The position numbers and the translations under genes are program-made. The notes beneath the pieces were generated by a model that was given only the letters and a program-made list of their open reading frames with translations, made no database searches and was not told the DNA's origin. A stretch of 53,619 nucleotides of DNA from Myxococcales bacterium. GTDB taxonomy: Bacteria > Myxococcota_A > Polyangia > Polyangiales > Polyangiaceae. Of this stretch, positions 16,412 through 25,215 are shown in pieces. Position 1 is the stretch's first letter. Each line of letters begins with the position of its first letter. Location: assembly GCA_021847645.1 (NCBI GenBank), contig JAJZQG010000025.1:1-53619 (forward strand), in the 5' to 3' direction.

Positions 16412-17508
16412 CACAGGTTCACGCGGAACAGCTGCTGACCCATCAGCAGGATGTCTCCGTCGTGCACCTCGCGCTCCCCGGCGAGGCGCAAGAAGGTGCC
16501 GTTGGAGCTGCCCAGGTCGGTCAGCGTCAGGGTGTCGCCCTGCAAGGTCAGCGAGCAGTGCAGGCCCGAGACGTAGCCGTCCTCGGGGAACAGCACGTGG
16601 CCACGCTCACGACCGATGTGCACGCCGGTTTGCGGGATCGGATACGCGTTGCCCGTGGTCTCGCGCCCGGTGATGAGCACGATGCGACCGATGTAGCCGG
16701 CGGACGGGCTGCCCATCAGCTCCACGCCATCGACGGGGGGCTCGGGCTTGAGGGCCTCGTAGCGAAGGATCTCCTGGCCGATGCGGAACATCTGACCGTC
16801 GGCCAGACTCTCGGGCACGTCGCGCTTGAGACGGATGTACGAGCCGTTGATCGAGCCGGAGTCTTCGACGAACAGCTTGCCGCCGCGGGTGGTGAGCTTC
16901 GCGTGCTGGGGCGACAGATACGCGTCGCCGCCGAAGATTCCCGCGAGGTCGCGACCGACGTTGGTGGTGCCGCTGGGCACGTCGTAGGTGCCGGCGTCGG
17001 TGCCGTCGGCCCGCAGCACGGTGAGCTTGCAGGCCATGGCGCCGGGAGCCAGAGCAGCGGGGGCGGCGGCGGGCGCAGCGGCGAGCTTGGTGAGGTTGTA
17101 GCCGCAGGAGGCGCAGAACTTGAACGCGGTGGCGTTGACGTGGCCGCACTGGGGGCAGGTGACGCTGTCGGCGGCGGCGGCGGGCGCGGGTACAACGGGC
17201 GCGGGTGCGGGCTCGGGCGCTGGTTGGGGTGCGGGAGCGGCGGCGACAGGACGCGGCACCGACGGGGCCGGTTGCGCCGCGACGAAGGGCGCCGGGGCCG
17301 CGAAGGGCGCCGGGGCCGGCTGGGGAGCGGCAGCGGGCGCGCTGCCGGAACCGCGCGCCGAGGGCTGCGGCACGGCCTTGATCCCATGAGGCGGTGTTCG
17401 CGGGGAGAACACTTTGGGCGCGGCATCACGTGGCAGTTCGGCCCCGCAACCGAGGCAGAACTTGTAGTGATCCTGGTTCTCCTTCCTGCACTTGGGGCAG
17501 CTGATCAC
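16411..17508 (-). CDS. Double zinc-ribbon, double FHA domain protein
   Basis: A 365-residue signalling or scaffold protein. Zinc ribbon 1 has Cys4, Cys7, Cys18 and Cys21; zinc ribbon 2 has Cys118, Cys121, Cys132 and Cys135 (CPQCGHVNATAFKFC). Between them is a Pro/Ala linker of about 85 residues. Two FHA domains follow: residues 161-250 (NVGRDLAG, LSPQHAKL, SGSINGSYI) and 275-365 (VHIGRERGHV, VSGLHCSL, LGSSNGTFL). FHA domains bind phosphothreonine, so a Ser/Thr kinase is the likely partner. The GTG start at 17508 is decided by an AGGAGG six bases upstream and by the zinc ribbon beginning right after it. The Nudix and PEGA-like genes follow with overlap or two-base gaps. Confidence 0.92.
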   Translation of the reverse strand: MISCPKCRKENQDHYKFCLGCGAELPRDAAPKVFSPRTPPHGIKAVPQPSARGSGSAPAAAPQPAPAPFAAPAPFVAAQPAPSVPRPVAAAPAPQPAPEPAPAPVVPAPAAAADSVTCPQCGHVNATAFKFCASCGYNLTKLAAAPAAAPAALAPGAMACKLTVLRADGTDAGTYDVPSGTTNVGRDLAGIFGGDAYLSPQHAKLTTRGGKLFVEDSGSINGSYIRLKRDVPESLADGQMFRIGQEILRYEALKPEPPVDGVELMGSPSAGYIGRIVLITGRETTGNAYPIPQTGVHIGRERGHVLFPEDGYVSGLHCSLTLQGDTLTLTDLGSSNGTFLRLAGEREVHDGDILLMGQQLFRVNL

Positions 17509-17514
17509 CGGAAA

Positions 17515-17520
17515 CCTCCT
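17515..17520 (-). promoter_or_regulatory. Ribosome binding site fixing the GTG start at 17508
   Basis: AGGAGG on the minus strand with a six-base spacer (TTTCCG) to GTG. The frame is open about 400 bases further upstream, so this site is what places the start. Confidence 0.85.
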
Positions 17521-17647
17521 CGTGGCTGGCGCGACGAGCGCCTGTGAGATCCTTGTGGGTGCCGAAGACTTCGCGATTATCTCCCGGCGGCATGGCAGGT
17601 CAAGGACGGTGCAGGGGAGGCCGGGCGATTCGTGCGGAGCGCGCGGG

Positions 17648-18265
17648 CTACTGGCGAATCGCCGTGAGGGCCAGACGCAGAACCCGCTCGACCGGGCCGG
17701 ACTCCGCATCCGGGCCGAGAGAAGCCACCGCACGTTCGGCTTCCGCGGGCTTGAAGCCCATCCGGGCGAGGGCTTCGACGACCTGGGCCGGGACCGCGCC
17801 CGGCCGCGCGGCCGGTCGGACGGCGGCCTCCGGCCCGACGGGTGCGGCGAGCGCGTCGAGCTTGTCGCGCAGCTCGAGCATGAGCCGCTCGGCGGTGCGC
17901 TTGCCGACACCGGGTGCGGCGAGCAACGGCTGTGCGTTCTTGGAGCGGATGGCTGTGGCGAGCTCGGCCGCGGACAGGTGGCTCAGGATCCCGACGGCGG
18001 TTCTCGGGCCGACATTGGACACGCCGATGAGCGTGCGGAAGGCCAAGCGATCCTCGCGTGTGGCGAAGCCGAACAAGCTCAGGGTGTCTTCGCGCACGTG
18101 CGTGTGGACGTACAGCGTGACGGCGGCCCCGTCTCCGGCCAGGGCCTGGGCGCGGCCGACCGTGCCCGCCGGCACGATCACCTCATAGCCCACGCCCGAC
18201 ACGTCGAGCACGACGACACCGTCCAGATCCTGGTCGACGACGATTCCGGTGAGACGTCCGATCAT
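17648..18265 (-). CDS. ruvA: Holliday junction DNA helicase subunit RuvA
   Basis: RuvA binds four-way junctions and recruits the RuvB motor for branch migration. The 205-residue protein has the three expected parts: an OB-fold N-terminus (MIGRLTGIVV, GVGYEVIVP, REDTLSLFGF), tandem helix-hairpin-helix motifs (LIGVSNVGPRTAVGIL and LLAAPGVGKRTAERL), and a C-terminal helical domain (VVEALARMGFKPAEAERAV) that contacts RuvB. Length is normal. RuvB and RuvC are not adjacent here. It diverges from a small lipoprotein gene with a 99-base gap that must hold its promoter, though none stands out. Confidence 0.98.
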   Translation of the reverse strand: MIGRLTGIVVDQDLDGVVVLDVSGVGYEVIVPAGTVGRAQALAGDGAAVTLYVHTHVREDTLSLFGFATREDRLAFRTLIGVSNVGPRTAVGILSHLSAAELATAIRSKNAQPLLAAPGVGKRTAERLMLELRDKLDALAAPVGPEAAVRPAARPGAVPAQVVEALARMGFKPAEAERAVASLGPDAESGPVERVLRLALTAIRQ

Positions 18266-18364
18266 GTCGCTGGGTTATCGTCGATTCCGGCGACGAAGGG
18301 TAGAGTGCGCGTGGCGGTGCCGTGCTGCAGGACGCAAGGTGCCGGAGGAAGACGAGAGGCGAAG

Positions 18365-18607
18365 ATGCGACGAAGGATGGTTTGGATGAGCATGGCGGCG
18401 GTGCTGGCGGCGTGCGGTGGCAGCGGGAGCGAGACGCCGCCCCCCGTCGAGCCGACGACGCCGGGCACGCAGCCGTTGGCGGGGCCGGAGGATTCGCCGC
18501 CGCCGGGCTCGGGCGCGGTGCAGGAGCCGAGCGAGGCGACCCCGGAGGGCGAGGGCGCGACGCCACCGCCCGAAGGAGCGGAGCCCGGTCCCAACCCAGC
18601 GAGGTGA
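18365..18607 (+). CDS. Small Pro/Glu/Gly-rich lipoprotein
   Basis: An 80-residue protein starting MRRRMVWMSMAAVLAAC, a short type II signal with the lipobox Leu-Ala-Ala-Cys at residue 17. The mature 64 residues are low-complexity Pro/Glu/Gly/Thr with no fold recognisable. Small lipoproteins of this kind are common in myxobacteria. The purine-rich GAGAGGCGAAG before the ATG supports the start. It is divergent from ruvA; function unknown. Confidence 0.7.
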   Translation: MRRRMVWMSMAAVLAACGGSGSETPPPVEPTTPGTQPLAGPEDSPPPGSGAVQEPSEATPEGEGATPPPEGAEPGPNPAR

Positions 18608-18734
18608 ACCGCGAACGGCGGGAACCATGTCTTTCAGCGTGGCGTCGAAGGCGCTATGGCCAGCGACCGACACGCACGGCGCGCGCTCGTCGTCGGGCTC
18701 GCGCTCGGATGACCAAGCATTCCAGGAGGAAGCC

Positions 18735-19916
18735 ATGACGCAGTCCGTGTACATCGTGGGCGCGGCCCGCACGCCCATCGGATCGTTTCTCGGGGGCCTG
18801 GCGGAGCTTGCTGCTCCGCGCCTGGGGGCCGCGGCGATCAAGGGAGTGCTGGAGCGCGCCAAGGTCGGCGCCGACAAGGTCGACGAGGTGTTCATCGGCA
18901 ACGTGCTGAGCGCGGGCGTCGGCCAGGCGCCGGGCAGGCAAGCGTCGATTTACGCCGGCATTCCCGACACGGTGCCGTGCACGACGATCAACAAGGTCTG
19001 CGGCTCGGGCATGCAGTCGATCATCTTCGGCGCGCGGGCGATCCTGACCAACGACGCGAACGTGGTGGTCTCGGGCGGCATCGAGTCGATGTCGAACGCG
19101 CCCTACTACCTGCCCAAGGCCCGCGGCGGCATGCGCATGGGAAATGGCGAGGTCGTCGATGGAATGATCTTCGACGGCCTGTGGGATCCCTACAAGAACC
19201 TGCACATGGGCATGGCGGGCGAGCTGTGCGCCAAGGAGTTCGGCTTCACGCGCGAGGCGCAGGATGCGTTCGCCGCCGAGAGTTATCGGCGCGCGCTGGC
19301 CGCCCAGAAGCAAGGCAAGTTCGACGCCGAGATCGTCGCGGTGCAGGTGCCGCAGAAGAAGGGCGATCCGATCCTGTTCAAGGTCGACGAAGAGCCGGCA
19401 AGGGGCGACCCGGCCAAGATGGCCAAGCTTCGCCCGGCCTTCACGAAGGACGGCACCATCACGGCGGCGAACGCGTCGAAGATTGACGACGGCGCGGCGG
19501 CGCTGGTGCTCGCGAGCGACAAGGCGGTAAAGGAGCAGGGGCTGACGCCGCTGGCGCGGATCGTCGGGTGGGCAGGCGCCGCACAGGCTCCCGAGTGGTT
19601 CACCACGTCGCCGGCGATCGCGATCGACCGAGTGCTCGCCAAGGTCGGCATGAAGACCACGGACATCGACCTGTACGAGATCAACGAGGCGTTCGCGGTG
19701 GTGACAATGCACTCGATGCAGGCCTGCAAGCTCGACCACGCGAAGGTCAACGTCAACGGCGGTGCGGTGTCCCTGGGCCACCCGATCGGCTGCTCGGGCT
19801 CGCGGATCGTGGCGACGCTGGTGCACGCGCTGCGCGACCGCAAGCTCAAGCGCGGCCTGGCCACGCTGTGCATCGGCGGCGGCGAAGCCCTGGCGCTCGT
19901 GGTCGAAACCGTCTGA
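18735..19916 (+). CDS. Acetyl-CoA acetyltransferase (thiolase II family)
   Basis: A cytosolic enzyme that condenses two acetyl-CoA to acetoacetyl-CoA, or the reverse. The 393-residue length is typical. Catalytic residues are visible: Cys89 in NKVCGSGMQSI, His349 in GHPIGCSG and Cys379 in LCIGGGEAL, with NEAFAVV before them. The start at 18735 has AGGAGG five bases upstream; the frame is open upstream to 18627 and beyond but lacks such a site. It stands just before an MBL-fold hydrolase. Biosynthetic versus degradative role (AtoB, PhaA or FadA-like) cannot be decided from sequence alone. Confidence 0.95.
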   Translation: MTQSVYIVGAARTPIGSFLGGLAELAAPRLGAAAIKGVLERAKVGADKVDEVFIGNVLSAGVGQAPGRQASIYAGIPDTVPCTTINKVCGSGMQSIIFGARAILTNDANVVVSGGIESMSNAPYYLPKARGGMRMGNGEVVDGMIFDGLWDPYKNLHMGMAGELCAKEFGFTREAQDAFAAESYRRALAAQKQGKFDAEIVAVQVPQKKGDPILFKVDEEPARGDPAKMAKLRPAFTKDGTITAANASKIDDGAAALVLASDKAVKEQGLTPLARIVGWAGAAQAPEWFTTSPAIAIDRVLAKVGMKTTDIDLYEINEAFAVVTMHSMQACKLDHAKVNVNGGAVSLGHPIGCSGSRIVATLVHALRDRKLKRGLATLCIGGGEALALVVETV

Positions 19917-19974
19917 CCGGCGTCCCCGGCGCGACACGCCTGACAACGACGCCCGCGCGCACTACAGATCCCTG

Positions 19975-20832
19975 GTGCCCACCGCTCGATCCATCGCGCT
20001 CGGCGTCGAGATGCTGGCCGTCCGCACGCCCACGCTGCCGCCCGCCACGCACACCAACTGCTACGCGCTCGGCACCGGCCAGCTGCTCATCGTAGAGCCC
20101 GCCCCCTCCGATCGATCGGAGCAGCAAGCCTTCGTGCGATGGGTGCGCAACATGACGTCCCGAGGGCTGCGTCCCCTCGCGATCGTGTGCACGCACCACC
20201 ACGGCGATCACGTCGGCGGGGCCGCGTCGATATCGGCAGAGCTGGGGCTGCCCCTGTGGGCGCACGCCGAGACCTCGCAGCGCATGGCAGGCGTTCGGGT
20301 CGCGCGTCGTCTGGACGACGGGGACCGCATCGAGCTGGGCGGCCCGACCGAGCAGACGTGGGTGGTGCTGCACACGCCCGGGCACGCACCGGGGCACGTG
20401 TGCCTGCACGAGCGCAGCGCAGGGACGCTGGTGCTGGGCGACATGATCGCGAGCGAAGGCACGATCCTGATCGCGCCGGGCGACGGGGACATGGCCGAGT
20501 ACCTTGTGCAGCTTCGGCGGTTGGCGGCGCTCGACGCGAGGTTGGGCTTGCCCGCGCACGGCGAGCCGATCGCGTCGCCGTCCGTGGTGCTGCGCAAGAC
20601 GCACGATCACCGGTTGATGCGGGAGGGCAAGGTGATGAGCGCCGTCGCGAGCGCGGGCGACCGTGGTGCGCGGCTGCAGCAGGTCCTGGAGAAGGCCTAC
20701 GACGACACGCCCGCCGCGCTCTGGCCGATCGCCACGCTCAGCCTGCAGGCGCACCTCGAGAAGCTGGTGCGCGAGCAGCGCGTGGACACGAACGGCGATC
20801 GCTGGTACGCGCTCGACCAGGGACGACGATGA
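19975..20832 (+). CDS. MBL-fold hydrolase of the LACTB2 type
   Basis: A 285-residue metallo-beta-lactamase fold protein. Metal ligands are visible in THHHGDHVGG (residues 73-82), LHTPGHAPGHV, VLGDMIASEG and PAHGEPI. The C-terminal part (about 230-280, LWPIATLSLQAHLEKLV) is a winged helix as in LACTB2-type RNases and related MBL proteins, so an RNA or thioester substrate is possible. The GTG start at 19975 is a best guess; an ATG at 20011 is also in frame. Its stop overlaps the next start in an ATGA, so it is translationally coupled to the two small genes that follow. Confidence 0.88.
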   Translation: MPTARSIALGVEMLAVRTPTLPPATHTNCYALGTGQLLIVEPAPSDRSEQQAFVRWVRNMTSRGLRPLAIVCTHHHGDHVGGAASISAELGLPLWAHAETSQRMAGVRVARRLDDGDRIELGGPTEQTWVVLHTPGHAPGHVCLHERSAGTLVLGDMIASEGTILIAPGDGDMAEYLVQLRRLAALDARLGLPAHGEPIASPSVVLRKTHDHRLMREGKVMSAVASAGDRGARLQQVLEKAYDDTPAALWPIATLSLQAHLEKLVREQRVDTNGDRWYALDQGRR

Positions 20833-21065
20833 CCGAAGCAGGAGCACAGGACGTCGAGCTCGTGCGGACAGCCGCGGCCGTGCTGGTGCTGGTGGACGGG
20901 ACAGCCGCGGACATCGCGGAGACGTTGCGCGGCATGACCGCCGGGGACGAGCTCGCACGCATCGAGCATACGCTGACTACAGGCGATCGTCCGACGCGAG
21001 CCCGCGCGCTCGCGGCGTCGCTTGGGCACGTAGCGCTCGCGCTGGAACAGTGGGGATTGCGATGA
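20829..21065 (+). CDS. Small hypothetical protein coupled to the FliH/SctL-like gene
   Basis: A 78-residue, mostly helical acidic protein (VELVRTAAAVLVLVDGTAAD). Its start overlaps the MBL stop (ATGA) and its stop overlaps the next start (ATGA), strong evidence that it is translated. No family recognised. The position next to a type III stator-like protein allows a role as partner or chaperone, but that is only inferred from the layout. Confidence 0.7.
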   Translation: MTEAGAQDVELVRTAAAVLVLVDGTAADIAETLRGMTAGDELARIEHTLTTGDRPTRARALAASLGHVALALEQWGLR

Positions 21066-21721
21066 CCGTGCGCAGGGGACGCGTGGTGCATGGGGGCGCG
21101 CGGATGGAGCCGGTAGGGGCCGACGCGGGACCGACGCCCCGGCGGATGCCGTCGGGACGAGTCGAGAGCAAGGCGGTCGTGGATCTGGCAATCGCGGCGC
21201 AGAACATGGTCGAGCGGGCGCGCGCGGAGGCCGCGTCCATCGTGCAGGCGGCCCAAGCAGAGCGTGACCGGCTCGTGGCGCAGGCACGTCGCGAGGGGCT
21301 CGAACAGGCCACGGCAAAACTGGCGTCCGCGTGGATTGCGCTTCGGGCACGGGAGGCGACCGCGGACCGCAACGCCGAGGAGCGCGTCATCGCGGTGGCG
21401 AGATTGCTCGCCGAGCGCTTGTTGGGCGAGGCGTTGCGCGTCGAGCCGTCGACGGTGGCAGCGCTGGCGCGCGAGGCCATGCGGCCGTTGCGCAGAGCCC
21501 GCCGCGTCACGATCGAGGCGCACCCGGACGACGCCGACGTGCTGCGCGCGAACCTGGCATCGCTGCCGGTCGAGGAGGACATCGTGGAGGTGCTATCGGA
21601 CATGGCGCGGCAACGCGGGTGCGTGCGGATCGTCAGCGACCTGGGCACGCTGGATGCCGAGCTGGCTCCGCAACTCGACCGTCTAACGGACGCGCTCCGG
21701 CGCGAGCTCCTTGCGCCATGA
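21062..21721 (+). CDS. FliH/SctL (HrpE/YscL)-like stator protein
   Basis: A 219-residue protein with a basic N-terminus, then a long Ala/Glu/Arg coiled coil (about residues 38-105, ERARAEAASIVQAAQAERD), then a globular domain. That domain has VTIEAHPDDADVLRAN, VEVLSDMARQRGCVRIVSDL and GTLDAELAPQLDRL. This is the layout of FliH and SctL, the peripheral stalk that docks the export ATPase (FliI/SctN) of flagella and type III secretion systems; V-ATPase subunit E is a distant relative. No export ATPase, C-ring or export gate gene is in the window, so it is an orphan here. Start by ATGA overlap with the preceding gene. Function in secretion is inferred. Confidence 0.75.
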   Translation: MTVRRGRVVHGGARMEPVGADAGPTPRRMPSGRVESKAVVDLAIAAQNMVERARAEAASIVQAAQAERDRLVAQARREGLEQATAKLASAWIALRAREATADRNAEERVIAVARLLAERLLGEALRVEPSTVAALAREAMRPLRRARRVTIEAHPDDADVLRANLASLPVEEDIVEVLSDMARQRGCVRIVSDLGTLDAELAPQLDRLTDALRRELLAP

Positions 21722-21745
21722 GTTGCGCCCGGCCGTTTCCGCGCC

Positions 21746-22786
21746 ATGTTCTGCGAGTCGGCGGCAGAGCCGGCTGAGTCACCCCACGAGATGCAACCCC
21801 GATTCCCAACGAGCGACCGTCGCTTCGAACGTCCTTCGAACTTCCGCATGCCCGAGCCCGTGGTCGCGGCGGACGGTGCGCAGACGACTCCTCGGCCGCG
21901 CTGGCCGTGGAACCTGGGGCTGTTCCTGGTCACGGTGGTGACGGTGTTCGGTGCGGGCGCGGTGCAGGTCGCCACACCGGAAGACAAGCTCGACATGCAC
22001 CTGCTGCTCAAGGGTTGGATCTTCGCGGTGCCGCTGCTCGCGATCCTGCTGGCGCACGAGTTCGGTCACTACATCGCCGCGCGGATTCACAAGGTGCCGG
22101 CGTCGCTGCCGTACTTCATCCCGGTGCCTCCGATGCTGAGCCCGTTCGGCACGATGGGCGCGGTCATCTCGATGCGCGGGCGCATCCGGTCGCGCAAGGC
22201 GCTGGTGGACATCGGCGCCGCCGGTCCTCTCGCGGGCATGGTCGTGGCGCTGCCCGTGCTGGTCTGGGGCCTGCTGCATTCGCAGGTGCGGCCAGCCAGC
22301 GGCGGCGGGATGCTCGAAGGCGAGAGCCTGCTGTACCTACTGCTCAAGCGGCTCACGCTCGGGCCGATCCCGGCCGGCTATGACGTGTTCCTGCATCCGG
22401 TCGCGTTCGCCGGCTGGGCAGGCTTGTTCGTCACGATGATCAACATGATCCCGATCGGACAGCTCGACGGCGGCCACATCGCCTATGCGCTGTTCGGCCC
22501 GGTGCAGAACCAGCTCGGACGCATGGTGCACTGGGGATTGCTGGGGCTGGGCGCATTGATCATCGGGGCCCGGTTCTGGCTGGGCGGCTCGTGGGGCACG
22601 GCGATCGAGAGCGGGAGCTTCTGGATGGTGTGGTTTGCGCTGCTGCTCGTGCTCAAGCGTTTCGGAGGCCGCGATCACCCGCCGACCGAGCCGGGCGAGC
22701 TGGGGCTCGTGCGCACCGTGGTGGCGGCTGGCTCGCTGCTGATGTTCGTGCTGCTCTTCATGCCCACACCGCTCACGCAGAACTGA
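21746..22786 (+). CDS. Site-2 protease family (M50) intramembrane metalloprotease
   Basis: A membrane protease with about seven hydrophobic segments. The zinc motif HEFGH is at residues 104-108 inside a helix, and the third ligand motif is in NMIPIGQLDGGH (about 232-243). The segment around PVPPMLSPFGTMGAVISM is typical of the EGY/plant-plastid-like M50 subgroup, which lacks a PDZ domain. Such enzymes cleave membrane-bound substrates. The first 50 residues are polar and may not be coding: ATGs at 21791 and 21848 are alternatives, none with a clear Shine-Dalgarno. It follows the FliH/SctL-like gene by 24 bases; the substrate is unknown. Confidence 0.93.
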   Translation: MFCESAAEPAESPHEMQPRFPTSDRRFERPSNFRMPEPVVAADGAQTTPRPRWPWNLGLFLVTVVTVFGAGAVQVATPEDKLDMHLLLKGWIFAVPLLAILLAHEFGHYIAARIHKVPASLPYFIPVPPMLSPFGTMGAVISMRGRIRSRKALVDIGAAGPLAGMVVALPVLVWGLLHSQVRPASGGGMLEGESLLYLLLKRLTLGPIPAGYDVFLHPVAFAGWAGLFVTMINMIPIGQLDGGHIAYALFGPVQNQLGRMVHWGLLGLGALIIGARFWLGGSWGTAIESGSFWMVWFALLLVLKRFGGRDHPPTEPGELGLVRTVVAAGSLLMFVLLFMPTPLTQN

Positions 22787-22890
22787 CCCGAAGAGCGTCG
22801 CGGCATCGGCGCCGGACGGCAGGGTTAGCGCGTGCTACCCTTGAGCCACTTGTTCCGATTCTCCGGAACCTTGCTCGAGAGGAGGCGCTT

Positions 22891-25086
22891 ATGGCAACCC
22901 GACCCCTGCTGGGTCCATCGTCCGCGCTGCGCGTCACGAGCCTCGTGACGCTGTTGCTGCCCGCAGTACTGGCGGCCTGCAGCGACAACCCGCGACAGAC
23001 CAACACGCAGCCGGCCATTCCCGGCGACGCATGCACACCTGCCGCGCAACGGTGTGTCGACGGCTCTCCCGCGGACCTCGAGATTTGCCGGACCGACGGC
23101 CGCGGCTGGATCTCCAGCCAATGCCCGGTCGGCTCGTCGTGCGCCCCGGCGTCCAATACCTGTGTGTCGAACGCGGTGTCCTGCACGGCGGGCGCAACGC
23201 GCTGCACGGGCAGCCCGGGCACGGCCGCCCGCGAGACCTGCAGCAGCGACGGCTCCGGCTGGCTGAGCCAACCGTGCGAGGGGGAGCTCGTCTGCGATTC
23301 GTCCACCGGCTCCTGCGCGACACCGGCTTGTGACCCGGGCGAGTCCAAGTGCGACGGCGGTCCGACGGACCCGGGCCGTTCCGTATGCGCCGACTCGAGG
23401 CTGGCATTCATGGCGTTGCCTTGCGCGGATGACGCTTCGTGCGTGACGACGCCGACCGGCGCCAAGTGCGTCACGCGCGTCTGCACGCCGGGGGATAGGC
23501 GATGCGCGGCCGACCACATGGCGGTGCTGACGTGCGACGCGAGCGGCACGGTGATGGCTCCTTCCAAGACGTGCTCGGCCAACCAGGTCTGCATGGCGGC
23601 GGACTGCGTCGCGTCGGCCACGCCGTTCGGAGACGTGGTCGTGGAGCAACAGACGCCGGAGCTGGAGCTGGGCCCGGGCCGCTACGCGCTTGCCGTGGTG
23701 GACACCTCGATCGCCAATGACCTCGAGAACGCCTTGCCCGTGCAGGTCGTGGGGGACGTGGCCGACCCGCCGGCCATGACACCGCCGAAGCTCACGTCGG
23801 TCGGACAGCGAGCGTGCGTATCGCTCGAGCTCGTGCGCCACTATCGCGCGCCGGTCGAGTCGCGCGCAAGCCCGGGCGGGGCGCCTGCGCCGATGTGGAC
23901 CAGGTCCGACGACACGCGCGAGTTCCACGTTCCCGACCCGGCGACGAACGGCGCGGTGGTGTTCGTGCGGACCGCCAAGCTTCGCGCGGTCGGACAGTAC
24001 GTCAACCTGTGGGAAGACCAGACCATCAGCGCGCCCGGCACGCTCTTGCCGGACTCTCTTCTCAGCGACGTGCTCTCGCGCCTGGACGACGCGGTCATCC
24101 CGCGCGTGAAGGTCATGTCGGGCGATCCAACGGACGTCGATGGCAACGGGCGCATCGACTATCTGTTCACCGATGTGTTGCCGACCGCGGCAGCCGCGGC
24201 GATCGTGTTTCCGAGGGCAACGTTGTTCCCGTCGGCGCCCGGTGCCGTGCAGACCGACTTCGGCGAGATCGTGTATTCGCAAGGCCTGAATGCCGGGCTG
24301 GGCGAAGCGGAGCTCATGGCGATCCTGGCCCACGAGACGCAGCATCTGGTCTACTTCGGCCGCCGGCTCGCGCCCTACTTCGCAGATCCGGCGTCGATTC
24401 CCGCTTCGATCGGCGACGACGTCTACGCGGTCGAGGGCCTGGCGACGGCGGCGATGGCCTGGAGCGGGCAGTACTTCGCGCCGCCGATGGTCGCCGCGCT
24501 CGAGCAGCCCTCGGAGTTCTCGCTGTGGCGGTTGTCGTCCTCCGAGTACCTGCAGGACGCGTCGGTGAATCTGGCGTCGTACGGCTATGGCGCGCTGGTG
24601 CAGCAGTACTTCATGCAGCAGGCGGGCGGGTTCACCGTGCAGGGCAGCGGGAGCCTGATGGTCGACAGCGGCGGCGCGGCCCAGGTCGACGCGTTCACGC
24701 TGGCGCCGTCGGGCTGGGCGCGGATCGGCCCGCTCGACGGGCGGCCGCTCGCATCGTGGTACGCGGACTTCGCGGCCGCGTTGCTGGTCGAGACGCTCGG
24801 CAGCAAGGTTTCGGCGGCGACGGCATCGGATCCGCTCTATCAGCTGGGCGCCGCGGTGGCCGACCCGGTGTGGGGCGGATTCATCGGGCCGACGCTGCGC
24901 TACGAATGGACGGTGGGAGCGAGCGCGAGCGGTCCGATCCTGCAGCGGGTCCCGTGGTCGCAGCGGCCGGCGACGCTCAAGGCCGGCGGGATGAGCTTCC
25001 TGGACCTGGGCGTGGGAGAAGCCGGCGCCAAGCTCGCGGTCGGCGGAGCCGACACGCGAGTGGTCATCGTGCGCTACGAGCCCTGA
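22891..25086 (+). CDS. Cys-rich lipoprotein with HEXXH metalloprotease domain
   Basis: A 731-residue predicted lipoprotein; the signal ends LLLPAVLAAC with the lipid cysteine at 30. Residues 45-245 hold four or so Cys-rich repeats (patterns like CTAGATRCTGSPG and CDPGESKCDGGP), probably disulfide-bonded. A later domain has HETQH at 481-485 and Glu515 in YAVEGLATAAMAW, the HEXXH-plus-Glu layout of gluzincins resembling M30-type peptidases. A DVDGNGRIDYLF segment (about 410) may bind calcium. The ATG has GAGAGGAGG upstream. Likely a surface or secreted protease; the assignment to a named peptidase family is not certain. Confidence 0.85.
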   Translation: MATRPLLGPSSALRVTSLVTLLLPAVLAACSDNPRQTNTQPAIPGDACTPAAQRCVDGSPADLEICRTDGRGWISSQCPVGSSCAPASNTCVSNAVSCTAGATRCTGSPGTAARETCSSDGSGWLSQPCEGELVCDSSTGSCATPACDPGESKCDGGPTDPGRSVCADSRLAFMALPCADDASCVTTPTGAKCVTRVCTPGDRRCAADHMAVLTCDASGTVMAPSKTCSANQVCMAADCVASATPFGDVVVEQQTPELELGPGRYALAVVDTSIANDLENALPVQVVGDVADPPAMTPPKLTSVGQRACVSLELVRHYRAPVESRASPGGAPAPMWTRSDDTREFHVPDPATNGAVVFVRTAKLRAVGQYVNLWEDQTISAPGTLLPDSLLSDVLSRLDDAVIPRVKVMSGDPTDVDGNGRIDYLFTDVLPTAAAAAIVFPRATLFPSAPGAVQTDFGEIVYSQGLNAGLGEAELMAILAHETQHLVYFGRRLAPYFADPASIPASIGDDVYAVEGLATAAMAWSGQYFAPPMVAALEQPSEFSLWRLSSSEYLQDASVNLASYGYGALVQQYFMQQAGGFTVQGSGSLMVDSGGAAQVDAFTLAPSGWARIGPLDGRPLASWYADFAAALLVETLGSKVSAATASDPLYQLGAAVADPVWGGFIGPTLRYEWTVGASASGPILQRVPWSQRPATLKAGGMSFLDLGVGEAGAKLAVGGADTRVVIVRYEP

Positions 25087-25109
25087 GCAGCGCGCTCTCG
25101 ACCCGTAGA

Positions 25110-25145
25110 TTCGGCTGTGGTGCGGCTCACCATCGTGGAGCCGAA
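25110..25145 (+). terminator. Possible hairpin after the metalloprotease gene
   Basis: CGGCTC (25123-25128) and GAGCCG (25138-25143) form a 6-bp stem. An alternative 7-bp pairing, TTCGGCT (25110-25116) with AGCCGAA (25139-25145), competes for the same right arm. No T-run follows. It could be a terminator or chance. Confidence 0.25.
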
Positions 25146-25215
25146 CGGTCCTTGTTCCCAGGATGGGCCGGACAGGCTACGCACGGAGTGCGGCGCGTGC
25201 CGCAAGGAGAACGCG

